A DNA stretch of 64,000 nucleotides, from contig NZ_CP129238.1 of NCBI RefSeq assembly GCF_030413595.1, positions 682,001-746,000 of the forward strand. The letters run 5' to 3'. Of this stretch, positions 26,338 to 34,624 are shown piece after piece; within the stretch, counting starts at the first letter, position 1; each line of letters starts with the position of its first letter. Made by a program: the position numbers and the translations under genes. The DNA is from Planococcus liqunii. Lineage in GTDB: Bacteria > Bacillota > Bacilli > Bacillales_A > Planococcaceae. A model generated the notes under the pieces. The model was given only the letters and a program-made list of their open reading frames with translations. It was not told the origin of the DNA and searched no databases.

Positions 26338-27498
26338 ATGCGCCAAGGCAGCTTTCAATGGATGAAGTCGATGAACAAATCGATCATCCTCAACAAAATC
26401 AGAAAAGACGGACCGATCTCGCGCGCCCAGATTGCACGGGAAACGAAATTGACGCCGCCGACCGTCAGCAGCAACGTCAAAGAGCTGATCGACCAGAAAA
26501 TCGTCGAAGAAAGTGATTTCGGCGAATCGCTCGGCGGACGGAAGCCGACGATGCTCGTCATCAACGACCAGGCATTCACGATCATCGGTGTGGACGCAGG
26601 CCCAGAACACATCGAATGCATCGTAGCGGACCTGGCAGGGAAAGTCCTGAAACGGTCGCAGACGAAGCTTGAGCTCCCCATCAACAGCGAGCAGTTTCTC
26701 GCCGCCTTGAAGCGCGGCATTGCGGAGTGCCTCGACGGGACTTCAGGTAGAGAAGAAAACATCATCGGCATCGGCGTCGCGATGCACGGCGTGGTGGATG
26801 TCGAACGCGGCGTTTCGCTGAATGCGCCAATTCTTGGTCTCGCCAATATCCCGATCAAAGAAGAACTGGAACAGGCATTTGGCCTGGAAGTGAAAGTGGA
26901 AAACGATGCACGCGCCATGGCACTCGGCGAATACTGGTTCGGCAACCACGGCGAACTGGAAAGCATGCTGGCAGTGAATGTGGGCAGAGGCGTCGGAGCG
27001 GGCCTCATCATCGACGGGAAACTGTACCACGGCTTTTCAGATATCGCGGGGGAAATCGGCCATATGACGATCGATCTGCACGGTGAAATTTGCGAATGCG
27101 GCAACCGGGGCTGCCTGCAAACCTTTGTCACAGGCCCGGCCATCGCCCGGAAAGTGACCAATAGAGGGGCAGCGAATCCACTGACTGCCGAAACCGTCTA
27201 CAAACTGGCAGTCGGCGGCAACAGACAGTTTGCGGACATCCTGAAAGAATCCGGACAAGCGATGGGCGTGGGGCTGACCAACTTGATCCACATCGTCAAC
27301 CCGGAAAAAATCGTCCTGGGCGGCGGCGTCTCAAAAGCCGAGCAATTCATCTTGCCGGCAATCCGCGAAACGATTCAAGCGTCCGCACTGACGCCTTCTG
27401 CAAGTAAAACTCAAGTCGAAGTCACAAAACTCGGAGACGATGCCACATTGATCGGCGCCATCACCTTGCTGCTGGTCGATCTTTTTGAACTGAAATAA
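26338..27498 (+). CDS. ROK-family transcriptional repressor
   Basis: The 386-residue protein has an N-terminal winged helix ('ISRAQIARETKLTPPTVSSN') and a ROK sugar-kinase-like domain with zinc motif CECGNRGCLQTF. It is XylR/NagC-like and probably senses galactose or a derivative. It is divergent from galKET, so that operon is the likely target. ATG 26338 follows GGAGGG with 6-base spacing. Repression of both gal operon and transporter genes is an inference. Confidence 0.93.
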   Translation: MRQGSFQWMKSMNKSIILNKIRKDGPISRAQIARETKLTPPTVSSNVKELIDQKIVEESDFGESLGGRKPTMLVINDQAFTIIGVDAGPEHIECIVADLAGKVLKRSQTKLELPINSEQFLAALKRGIAECLDGTSGREENIIGIGVAMHGVVDVERGVSLNAPILGLANIPIKEELEQAFGLEVKVENDARAMALGEYWFGNHGELESMLAVNVGRGVGAGLIIDGKLYHGFSDIAGEIGHMTIDLHGEICECGNRGCLQTFVTGPAIARKVTNRGAANPLTAETVYKLAVGGNRQFADILKESGQAMGVGLTNLIHIVNPEKIVLGGGVSKAEQFILPAIRETIQASALTPSASKTQVEVTKLGDDATLIGAITLLLVDLFELK

Positions 27499-27533
27499 AG
27501 AAAGCGTCTATCTTCGAAGAAAGAAGTGGTGGG

Positions 27534-28415
27534 ATGATCGACAACTTGAAAAAAATTTACCCTTCCTTGGTCGTCTATCAAGAAGAGAGCCAAGGCTTGG
27601 ACGATAGCTACAACTGGTTCAGAACAGAAGCCGGTGAAATCATCGGCATCGAAAAAAGCGAACTAAGCCCGAAAGACCTGTCGGTGCTCGAGGCGTTCAT
27701 GACGCCTTACCGCAGCGATGTTCCTGTCCTGACGCCAGAAGAACAGAAATGGCGAAACGCGATTGACTCGGACGGTGCAGATTTGGTGGAAACGGAAGGG
27801 ACTTACCGCTTTGTCTATTTCTCCATCAAAGAAAACCAGATCAGCCCGGAATTATTCAAAGATGCGCTCGCTGAACTGTTTCCGGGAAACGTTCCGATTC
27901 TATGGGAAAATGGCCACGAAGGAATTCTGATTGAACACGAAAGCATCGGCAGCGACAGCATTTCCTACGAAGACATCATCAATATTTTGATGAGCGATTT
28001 GTACATCAAGATCCATTTCCTGGTCGGCCCTTTCCGAACCGGGATGGAGCGGGTCAGCCAGTACCATGCGTTTATGCTGACGGCGGCGAAAGCCGTTTTT
28101 GCCGAGTCCAATAAAGCAGTCGCGAATCTCAGCGATGCCGTGCCGTATTTATTGATCGACCAAGCGAATGCGGACCACTACCGCAGCATCCGGGAAATGA
28201 TCCTGCAGAATTATGACGATGACGAAGAAACCTTGCGGATGATCGAAGTGTTCACGAAATACAATTTGAACGTCTCCGAAACTGCCAAAGCGCTCCACCT
28301 GCACCGCAACTCTCTGCAATACCGGCTCGACCGCTTCACCGAAAACACCGGCATCGACATCCGGAAATTCCACCAGGCGATGGCCGTCTATTTGGCATTG
28401 CTCGTTAAGGTTTGA
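27534..28415 (+). CDS. PucR/CdaR-type transcriptional regulator
   Basis: The 293-residue protein ends in a PucR C-terminal helix-turn-helix (about 235-290). It reads 'NLNVSETAKALHLHRNSLQYR', followed by the family's typical 'TGIDIRKFHQAMAVYLAL'. The N-terminal 230 residues show no motif I can name. It lies 35 bases after the ROK gene on the same strand, so co-transcription is likely and a role in sugar metabolism plausible. The ribosome site before ATG 27534 is weak. Confidence 0.85.
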   Translation: MIDNLKKIYPSLVVYQEESQGLDDSYNWFRTEAGEIIGIEKSELSPKDLSVLEAFMTPYRSDVPVLTPEEQKWRNAIDSDGADLVETEGTYRFVYFSIKENQISPELFKDALAELFPGNVPILWENGHEGILIEHESIGSDSISYEDIINILMSDLYIKIHFLVGPFRTGMERVSQYHAFMLTAAKAVFAESNKAVANLSDAVPYLLIDQANADHYRSIREMILQNYDDDEETLRMIEVFTKYNLNVSETAKALHLHRNSLQYRLDRFTENTGIDIRKFHQAMAVYLALLVKV

Positions 28416-28444
28416 CTGAATCCAGTTTCAGGAGGTCAGCAAGG

Positions 28445-29293
28445 ATGAAGAGAAAAGAATGGAAGGTTATTGCTGCCGGCTACCGCCATTCGGTGGCGCT
28501 TCAAACGGACGGGACTGTACTTGCAACCGGGGACAATAAAGATGGCCAATGCGATATCAGCGATTGGCGTGACATCATAGCCATTGAAGCCGGCAGCGCG
28601 CATATCGGCAGTTCGCACACGGTCGGGTTGAAAAAGGACGGCACGGTAGTAGCCGCTGGCTGGAATAAATACGGCCAATGCAAAGTGGATGAATGGAATG
28701 AAATCGTATCGATTGCAGCAGGCTGGCGCCGCACCGTCGCAATCAAAACGGACGGGACCGTCTTGGCAGTCGGCCAAAACAACGAAGGCCAGTGCAATGT
28801 GGGAGACTGGGAAGACATTGTGGCGACCTCAGCCGGCGATTGGCACACAATCGGGTTGAAAAGGGACGGAACGGCAGTCGGTGTGGGGAATAACCGCTAC
28901 GGCCAGCGCAATCTCAGCGATTGGCACGACTTGTTGGGAGTCGCAGCAGGTTACCTGCATACGGTCGGACTGAAAAGGAACGGCACGGTGGTGGCAATGG
29001 GTTCGAATAAAGACGGCCAATGCGAAGTAAGTGGCTGGAAGGGTATTGTAGCAATCGCCGCTGGAAGCAATCATACAGTCGGGTTGAAGTCGGATGGCTC
29101 AGTCGTCGCTGTCGGCCGGAACAATCAAGGGCAGTGTGACGTGAACGATTGGCACGATATCGTTGCGGTTTCAGCGGGCTACGCCCATACGCTTGGTTTG
29201 AAAGCAGACGGTACCGTGGTCGCGGCTGGCCGGAACGATGAAGGCCAGTGCAATGTCAGCGAGTGGAGCGGCATCGGGCTTTCTGACACATAG
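28445..29293 (+). CDS. RCC1-like seven-repeat beta-propeller protein
   Basis: The 282-residue protein is made of seven tandem repeats of about 38 residues. The consensus is I-V-A-I-A-A-G-x-x-H-T-V-G-L-K-x-D-G-T-V-V-A-x-G, then N-x-x-G-Q-C-x-V-x-x-W. This is the RCC1/regulator-of-chromosome-condensation repeat, and seven copies are enough to close one propeller. There is no signal peptide, TM or catalytic domain, so it is probably a cytoplasmic binding protein. ATG 28445 follows AGGAGG. It starts 30 bases after the PucR-type gene and ends at its own terminator. Confidence 0.9.
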   Translation: MKRKEWKVIAAGYRHSVALQTDGTVLATGDNKDGQCDISDWRDIIAIEAGSAHIGSSHTVGLKKDGTVVAAGWNKYGQCKVDEWNEIVSIAAGWRRTVAIKTDGTVLAVGQNNEGQCNVGDWEDIVATSAGDWHTIGLKRDGTAVGVGNNRYGQRNLSDWHDLLGVAAGYLHTVGLKRNGTVVAMGSNKDGQCEVSGWKGIVAIAAGSNHTVGLKSDGSVVAVGRNNQGQCDVNDWHDIVAVSAGYAHTLGLKADGTVVAAGRNDEGQCNVSEWSGIGLSDT

Positions 29294-29340
29294 GATTGAT
29301 CATCAAAGAAGAGTTTGAAAGAGAACAACTATATAGAAGC

Positions 29341-29377
29341 AAAAGATTGAGCGGAGCGATTCCGTTCAATCTTTTTT
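29341..29377 (+). terminator. Rho-independent terminator
   Basis: The stem AGATTGAGCGG / CCGTTCAATCT is followed by six T residues, after the RCC1-like gene. Confidence 0.85.
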
Positions 29378-29535
29378 ATTTATAGCAGCCAAGTTTTAGC
29401 AGGAAAAAACTCTGCCTCTAGCGAATTTGTGGCTATACCTGATCGATAGAGAAACGGCATGAAAAATCCAATGTTCAACTACCAGTAGTTGAATACTTAG
29501 AGTCGAAGACGCAGAAGAAAGGAAAGGTGGGAGGA

Positions 29536-30195
29536 ATGAAGGCGGTCACGAAGATCTTTTGGATGAGTGCGGTGATGTTGCTGATGGCAGGCTGCGGGAA
29601 TGCGAATGAAGAAGCTGTACCAGATGCTTCAAAAGACAGTCCAGCAATCGAAACTACAGAAAAAGATACAACTGAAACAGTAGAAAACACATCAAAAGAT
29701 GAAGGGAAGGAATCGGATATGGAAAAGGAAAACGAAGTCACGCCAGAAGAAACCGTATCAACTGAACCGGACAGCACTTCTGAAAATGCAGGGAACCAGC
29801 AAGACGAAGATGCCTTGTCCGAGTATACGAGCGAGCAGATCGAATACGCCAGAGTCTGGCTGCAGCTCGGGCCGAACCAGGACATCGACGGTTTGTATGT
29901 AGAACGCATCCCGGCGGATACTCCGCTCAATCCCGATGATGAAACAAGCGGCGTTTATCCGGAGGATGTTATCCAATTGGCCGGTTCCCGTTTAGTCGAT
30001 GGCTCTGTCACGTATAGCGGAAACGGCGACGGCACGATTAACGTCTACAATGTGCCGCTGCGCTGGGACGGCGAGTATCCGGCGGGGGAAGAGTTCTATA
30101 CGGAGATTATCGATAATACAGAGCTCGTACCGATTGATGTAGGGAAAGACGAGGAAGTCATTCGCTTGATCGAATTGCTGAAAGAACAGTCATAA
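29536..30195 (+). CDS. Lipoprotein with Thr/Glu-rich linker, unknown
   Basis: This secreted lipoprotein of about 219 residues has a signal peptide with lipobox LMAGC. A long low-complexity stretch rich in E, T, S, D (about residues 20-95) forms a spacer. A compact C-terminal domain contains 'RVWLQLG', 'YSGNGDGTINVYNVP' and a terminal helix. The end domain resembles small surface domains of other Bacillales lipoproteins, but I cannot name it. The start is uncertain: GTG 29527 or ATG 29536, since the ribosome site GGGAGG sits very close to the ATG. Confidence 0.75.
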   Translation: MKAVTKIFWMSAVMLLMAGCGNANEEAVPDASKDSPAIETTEKDTTETVENTSKDEGKESDMEKENEVTPEETVSTEPDSTSENAGNQQDEDALSEYTSEQIEYARVWLQLGPNQDIDGLYVERIPADTPLNPDDETSGVYPEDVIQLAGSRLVDGSVTYSGNGDGTINVYNVPLRWDGEYPAGEEFYTEIIDNTELVPIDVGKDEEVIRLIELLKEQS

Positions 30196-30236
30196 GAATA
30201 AAACATTAAGCAAAGGGAGCCATTAGGAGGTCAGTT

Positions 30237-30725
30237 ATGAAAATGTTTTTCCATTATAACTGGATGGTCCGGGAAGAATGGTACCAGTGGTGCGAGGAAA
30301 TCAGTGAAGAAGAGCTGTTGAAGAAACGCACCGGTGGCCAAGGCAGCATCCTTAAAACGCTTTTCCACATAGCGGATGTGGAATGGAGCTGGATTCGTTT
30401 ACTGGAAGGAAAAGACGATTTCCAGGAAGACTTCGAGGAATACAACAGCCTGGAAAAGGTGCGCAAGCTTGATGCGCAGTTCCGGCCGGAAGTCGAACAC
30501 TTTGTGGCGAACTGGGATGACAGCATGGAACACCGCCTACTTAAGACGCCAGGACGAGACGGAACCATCGACATCGATCAGTGGGGAGAAGTGATGCGGC
30601 ACGTCATCGCGCATGAAATCCATCATATCGGACAATTATCGGTGTGGTCGAGGGAATTGGGGAGAGAGCCGGTGTCTGCGAATCTCGTGGGACGGGGTCT
30701 ACCTGAATTGAATAAAAACAAATAA
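30237..30725 (+). CDS. DinB/YfiT-fold protein
   Basis: The 162-residue four-helix DinB-superfamily protein has the family's metal-binding histidines at 'LFHIADVE' and 'HVIAHEIHHIGQ'. These proteins act as thiol-S-transferases or metal-dependent hydrolases. The substrate is unknown. ATG 30237 follows AGGAGG. It is the last normal-GC gene before the AT-rich island. Confidence 0.85.
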   Translation: MKMFFHYNWMVREEWYQWCEEISEEELLKKRTGGQGSILKTLFHIADVEWSWIRLLEGKDDFQEDFEEYNSLEKVRKLDAQFRPEVEHFVANWDDSMEHRLLKTPGRDGTIDIDQWGEVMRHVIAHEIHHIGQLSVWSRELGREPVSANLVGRGLPELNKNK

Positions 30726-30754
30726 AAACAGAAAGCCGCCGCTTTCTGTTTTTA
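30724..30754 (+). terminator. Rho-independent terminator
   Basis: The stem AACAGAAAG / CTTTCTGTT with a short GC loop is followed by T residues. It marks the left edge of the AT-rich island. Confidence 0.85.
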
Positions 30755-30823
30755 TTTTAGTAAGGCTAATAATCATTCAATTGATGGTTTTGGCATTAAT
30801 GTTTTCTTTAAACCACTACTATT

Positions 30824-31252
30824 TTAATTGATCAAATTCTTAAGCCAGTTGCTCAATATAGGTATCTCATCATTATAGATTGTCGCAATGACATTACTTC
30901 CATCTGTTATAATCAGGGAATCCAAAGGTATATTGTTTGCCTCTACAACTTCAGATATTCCACTAGCCGGCCAGTTAGTTCCACATAAAAAGGGTGGATC
31001 TGCTCCAACTAAAAATCTTGAAGGGTCTTTTTCCAGTTGTAAAATTAACTTGTCGTTGAGATCATAACCAGCAAATTCATACCCTTTATTATTTACTTCT
31101 GCGACAATTGTTAATTTATATAATGATGTTCTAAACAATCTTTTTTGTTCTTTAATGTCAGGTTTAATCTTAAAAATCAATTCTTTTAGTTTCAGTGATT
31201 TCGTTTTCTCTACATGAAAAGTTGCTTGGTCTAAATCCATAGGCACTTCCAT
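30824..31252 (-). CDS. Hypothetical protein, AT-rich island
   Basis: The 142-residue soluble protein has no motif I recognise. It is Lys/Ile-rich with a beta-strand-like middle ('LYKLTIVAEVNNKGYEFAGYDL'). ATG 31252 has AAAGGA 8 bases upstream. It points outward from the defence genes. Base composition is markedly AT-rich compared with genes to the left, suggesting it belongs to the transferred segment. Confidence 0.65.
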   Translation of the reverse strand: MEVPMDLDQATFHVEKTKSLKLKELIFKIKPDIKEQKRLFRTSLYKLTIVAEVNNKGYEFAGYDLNDKLILQLEKDPSRFLVGADPPFLCGTNWPASGISEVVEANNIPLDSLIITDGSNVIATIYNDEIPILSNWLKNLIN

Positions 31253-31422
31253 CGTCTCATTCCTTTATTAATAGTTTGTTATTCCATAATCTAACACGCC
31301 AAGAGGTTATAACATCTAAAGCCTTATTTATGCTTTCTTTTTATAAATATACCATTATAAGTACAGAAATTAGAAGATTGTCAGTACAAGGGGCTTGCTG
31401 AAAGAAATCTAAAGTAATTAAT

Positions 31423-31466
31423 AAAACCTGGAAGCAGCAAAACGTATGCTGCTCCAGGTTTTATTT
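31423..31466. terminator. Strong hairpin in the 31253-31743 spacer
   Basis: The stem AAAACCTGGAAGCAGCA / TGCTGCTCCAGGTTTT (one bulged base) is followed by TATTT. The neighbouring genes diverge from it, so it may end a transcript of a lost gene. The rest of this 490-base spacer is AT-rich and shows no other feature. Confidence 0.75.
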
Positions 31467-31743
31467 ATGGAAAATGGATTTTCCCTTGAGATTTAATCTA
31501 AAGTTATAATTTTTTCTGAAGCTCCATGTTCAAATTGAGGAATTTAGTGGTTTTACCGAATACATAATAATAATCAGTAAATTTTTCCAAAAGTAGACAA
31601 TTGGCTTTTAAATAATGCTAATATTAAGCCATTAGTAATTCAGCTGTATTTTGAATCGACATTTTATACAAAGCTGTAAGCGCTTGATTTATATATTTTA
31701 TTCAAACTATTGATTTTTCTAGATTTAGAGAGGCTGAATATTT

Positions 31744-33354
31744 ATGGGAATGACCGAACTAAAAACCTGGGACTTTAATAAATCTACTTTGGAAAGTATC
31801 AAAAACGATACTTATTTTGACTATCCAGTGGTTTATTTTCTGAACAATAATACTACGGTATATATCGGAGAAACTGTGTCCTTTAAAAATCGGATGAAGT
31901 CTCACTTAAATAATATCGAGCGAAAGAAATTAGAAAAAATGACTCTCATCATTCATGAAGAATTTCACCGGTCGGCTACATACAATATCGAAACCAAACT
32001 CATCAATTATTTCTTAGGCGATAATCGCTACAAGCTGCAGAACAAGAGCCAGACTGTGCAAAGCGTAACGCACAACTACCATAACAAGGAATTCTACGAT
32101 AAAGAGATATTTAATGATATATGGAAAGAACTATTGAAAAGAAAGATGGTAAATAATCCTGCTCACGTAATTGAAAACAGGGATATATTTAAACTTTCTC
32201 CTTTCAAAGAGCTGACGATGACACAACTAGAGCTTAAAACAAAAATCCTGGAAGTGTGTGAAGAGCACATCAATGACGATGAAACTTTCGTATTCATGGT
32301 TAAAGGCGAAGCGGGAGTTGGGAAGAGTGTGGTTCTGAGTTCCGTTTTTAATAGCATCCAGGAACGGGCGGCTGATAAAAGTTCTAACATCCATGGTACA
32401 AAGAATTATTTGCTCGTCAATCATTCGGAAATGCTGAAAACGTATAAAAACATCGCTGCCAATGTGAAGTTTCTTAAAAAGAATAACTTCGATAAGCCCA
32501 CAAGTTTCATTAATAAACAAAAGAAATCTGCAGAAAAAGCGGAAATTGTTCTAGTCGACGAAGCGCATTTATTGCTGAGCAGAGCTGATGCTTTCAATGG
32601 ATTTAACGAAGACAATCAATTGGAAGAAATCATCAAGCACAGCAAAGTCGTCATCGTTGTCTACGATGAAAAACAGGTCTTAAAACTGAAAAGCTATTGG
32701 GACAAAGAGAGGCTAAAGAAAATAGTGTCAGGCTATCAAAGAGAAGAACCCTATGTTTTAAGAGAACAGTTCCGCATGAATGCTGGGGACGAAGTGATCG
32801 ACTGGATCGATAATTTTGTAGAGAAGCGGATTCTGAAGTTACCCAAAGATGAGCTGTATGATTTTCAAATATTCGACTCTGCAAAGGAAATGCATGATGC
32901 CATAGTGGAAAAGAATGAAGAACACGGCCTCTCTAGAGTGGTTTCTACATTCGATTATGAACATAAAAAAGATGGCGAGCAATATTACATTAGAGAAGAT
33001 AGTCTTGAAATCCCATGGAATTCAACCGATGCCAGAAACACCTGGGCAGAAAAGCCGGAGACAATTAAAGAAGCGGGATCCATCTATACGATTCAAGGCT
33101 TCGATTTGAATTATGTTGGAGTGATATTAGGTCCATCAGTTACCTACGATGACTATAATGATTGTTTGAAGATTATTACTGAAAAGTATAGCGACACCGA
33201 AGCTTTCAGAGGGAAAGATGGCATTGTTGATATTGAAAAAGCGAAAGAACAAATCATATTGAATTCAATTAATGTGTTGATGAAGAGAGGGATTAAAGGG
33301 CTTTATATCTATGTTAGTAATGAGAAGTTAAGAAATCGTCTTTTAAGTTTATAA
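31744..33354 (+). CDS. GIY-YIG nuclease fused to DUF2075 helicase
   Basis: The 536-residue two-domain protein has an N-terminal GIY-YIG nuclease (about 27-95) with Tyr31 and 'VYIGET', catalytic-type Arg50 and metal-ligand Glu83. A DUF2075/Schlafen-group helicase-like ATPase (about 165-536) has Walker A GEAGVGKS with Lys194, Walker B LVDEAH with Asp272-Glu273, and later motifs 'REQFRMN' and 'GSIYTIQGFDLNYVG'. Such fusions sit in defence islands and are predicted to cut and unwind foreign nucleic acid. The start at 31744 has a weak ribosome site (GAGAGG). It reads in the same direction as the SIR2-HerA pair, 142 bases upstream. Confidence 0.88.
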   Translation: MGMTELKTWDFNKSTLESIKNDTYFDYPVVYFLNNNTTVYIGETVSFKNRMKSHLNNIERKKLEKMTLIIHEEFHRSATYNIETKLINYFLGDNRYKLQNKSQTVQSVTHNYHNKEFYDKEIFNDIWKELLKRKMVNNPAHVIENRDIFKLSPFKELTMTQLELKTKILEVCEEHINDDETFVFMVKGEAGVGKSVVLSSVFNSIQERAADKSSNIHGTKNYLLVNHSEMLKTYKNIAANVKFLKKNNFDKPTSFINKQKKSAEKAEIVLVDEAHLLLSRADAFNGFNEDNQLEEIIKHSKVVIVVYDEKQVLKLKSYWDKERLKKIVSGYQREEPYVLREQFRMNAGDEVIDWIDNFVEKRILKLPKDELYDFQIFDSAKEMHDAIVEKNEEHGLSRVVSTFDYEHKKDGEQYYIREDSLEIPWNSTDARNTWAEKPETIKEAGSIYTIQGFDLNYVGVILGPSVTYDDYNDCLKIITEKYSDTEAFRGKDGIVDIEKAKEQIILNSINVLMKRGIKGLYIYVSNEKLRNRLLSL

Positions 33355-33496
33355 AAGAGATAAGGAAATAGTTGAAGCGAAGCAAATCAGTAGAGAGCAT
33401 ATTTTCTAGAATATTAAAAGTATTAGATTTCAGAGTTGAATATCTACGTTAAATCAACATGTTTTATTATTACAGATTGAATAGGGGGAAGTTTTT

Positions 33497-34624
33497 ATGA
33501 AAGAAAAAGCACATTCACCAAACTTTTATCATTACCGATTAAATAATGATAAAATTTCAGGTCTATCTATTAAAGAGCAAAAAGAAAAAATATCATATTT
33601 TATTAAAAAAGAATGCAATAGTGAAAATTTACATTTCTTTTTAGGTTCTGGTTGCTCCTTACCTGCAGTTCCCTTAATGGGAGGCACATTCGAAAAAATT
33701 AAAGAAGAATTAAATGGAGAAGTGTTAGGTGAATTTGGTGGGGAAAGTAAGGATATCGAGGGTTATCTTAATTGGTTAAAAAATGCTATTACATTTAACG
33801 GGGAGAAAACAGAGAACGGTGCGAAATTTCAAGATGCTTTTGATAAAACTAAGCATGCATTAATTGAATCTATGCCTACAGACTACATAACTGGTACTGA
33901 AAAATATACTCTTATGGCCATTAAGAACTATCAAGATTTTTACAATATTATATTTTTACAACGCGAATATAAAAAACTTAACCCTATAAATATTTTCACT
34001 ACAAATTATGACTTATTTAATGAAGTTTCTATGGAAAATTTAGGGGTCCATTATACAAACGGCTTTCGTGGAAATGTAAATAGAATTTTTGATCCGGCAG
34101 TATATCACTTGAGATTAGTTGATGCTGAAAACCGGTATAAAGATAGATGGAATGCGATTCGTAGGTATGTGAAGCTATATAAAATTCACGGTTCAATTGA
34201 CTGGAAATATCACAATAAACTCGATTCAATTGTACAATCTAATGAAAATTCACATGAAGAAATCATGATTTATCCTACAGTAAATAAACATTTAGAAACT
34301 CAGCAATCTCCATATTCCGAACTTTTCAGAGAATTCACAATAAATTTGCAAAAAAAGAATTCTACACTAATTGTTATTGGTTATGGGTTTCCAGATGAAC
34401 ATATTAATCAGTTAATTTCTCAGGCGCTAAATAACGAAGATTTTACTTTAATAATTTTTGGCAATCTAGACGAAGAAAATGCGGAAAAATTCTATAAAAA
34501 ACATTCTAATAAGAAAAACTTTCATTTTATTGGAGGAGATATAAAGCAAAAGGGCGACGGACATTATTTCGATAAGGTCATAAAATTTTTAGGAAATGGT
34601 GAACAGAATGTCGAAACAGAATAG
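33497..34624 (+). CDS. SIR2-domain defence NADase (SIR2-HerA system)
   Basis: The 375-residue SIR2_2-type protein has a nucleotide-binding loop FFLGSGCSLP (Gly50-Ser51-Gly52), catalytic-site Asn170-Tyr-Asp in FTTNYDLF, His231 in KIHGSIDW, and the closing 'VIGYGFPDEHINQLI'. In SIR2-HerA (Nezha) systems this protein assembles with a HerA hexamer and depletes NAD+ on phage infection. The stop lies inside the next gene, so the two are coupled. ATG 33497 follows AGGGGGAAG. It is strongly AT-rich. Confidence 0.9.
   Translation: MKEKAHSPNFYHYRLNNDKISGLSIKEQKEKISYFIKKECNSENLHFFLGSGCSLPAVPLMGGTFEKIKEELNGEVLGEFGGESKDIEGYLNWLKNAITFNGEKTENGAKFQDAFDKTKHALIESMPTDYITGTEKYTLMAIKNYQDFYNIIFLQREYKKLNPINIFTTNYDLFNEVSMENLGVHYTNGFRGNVNRIFDPAVYHLRLVDAENRYKDRWNAIRRYVKLYKIHGSIDWKYHNKLDSIVQSNENSHEEIMIYPTVNKHLETQQSPYSELFREFTINLQKKNSTLIVIGYGFPDEHINQLISQALNNEDFTLIIFGNLDEENAEKFYKKHSNKKNFHFIGGDIKQKGDGHYFDKVIKFLGNGEQNVETE

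Noticed and set aside
31669..31690. TGTAAGCGCTTGAT as a cre site
   Set aside because: Right half lacks the terminal CA and the downstream gene is a defence gene, not a catabolic one.
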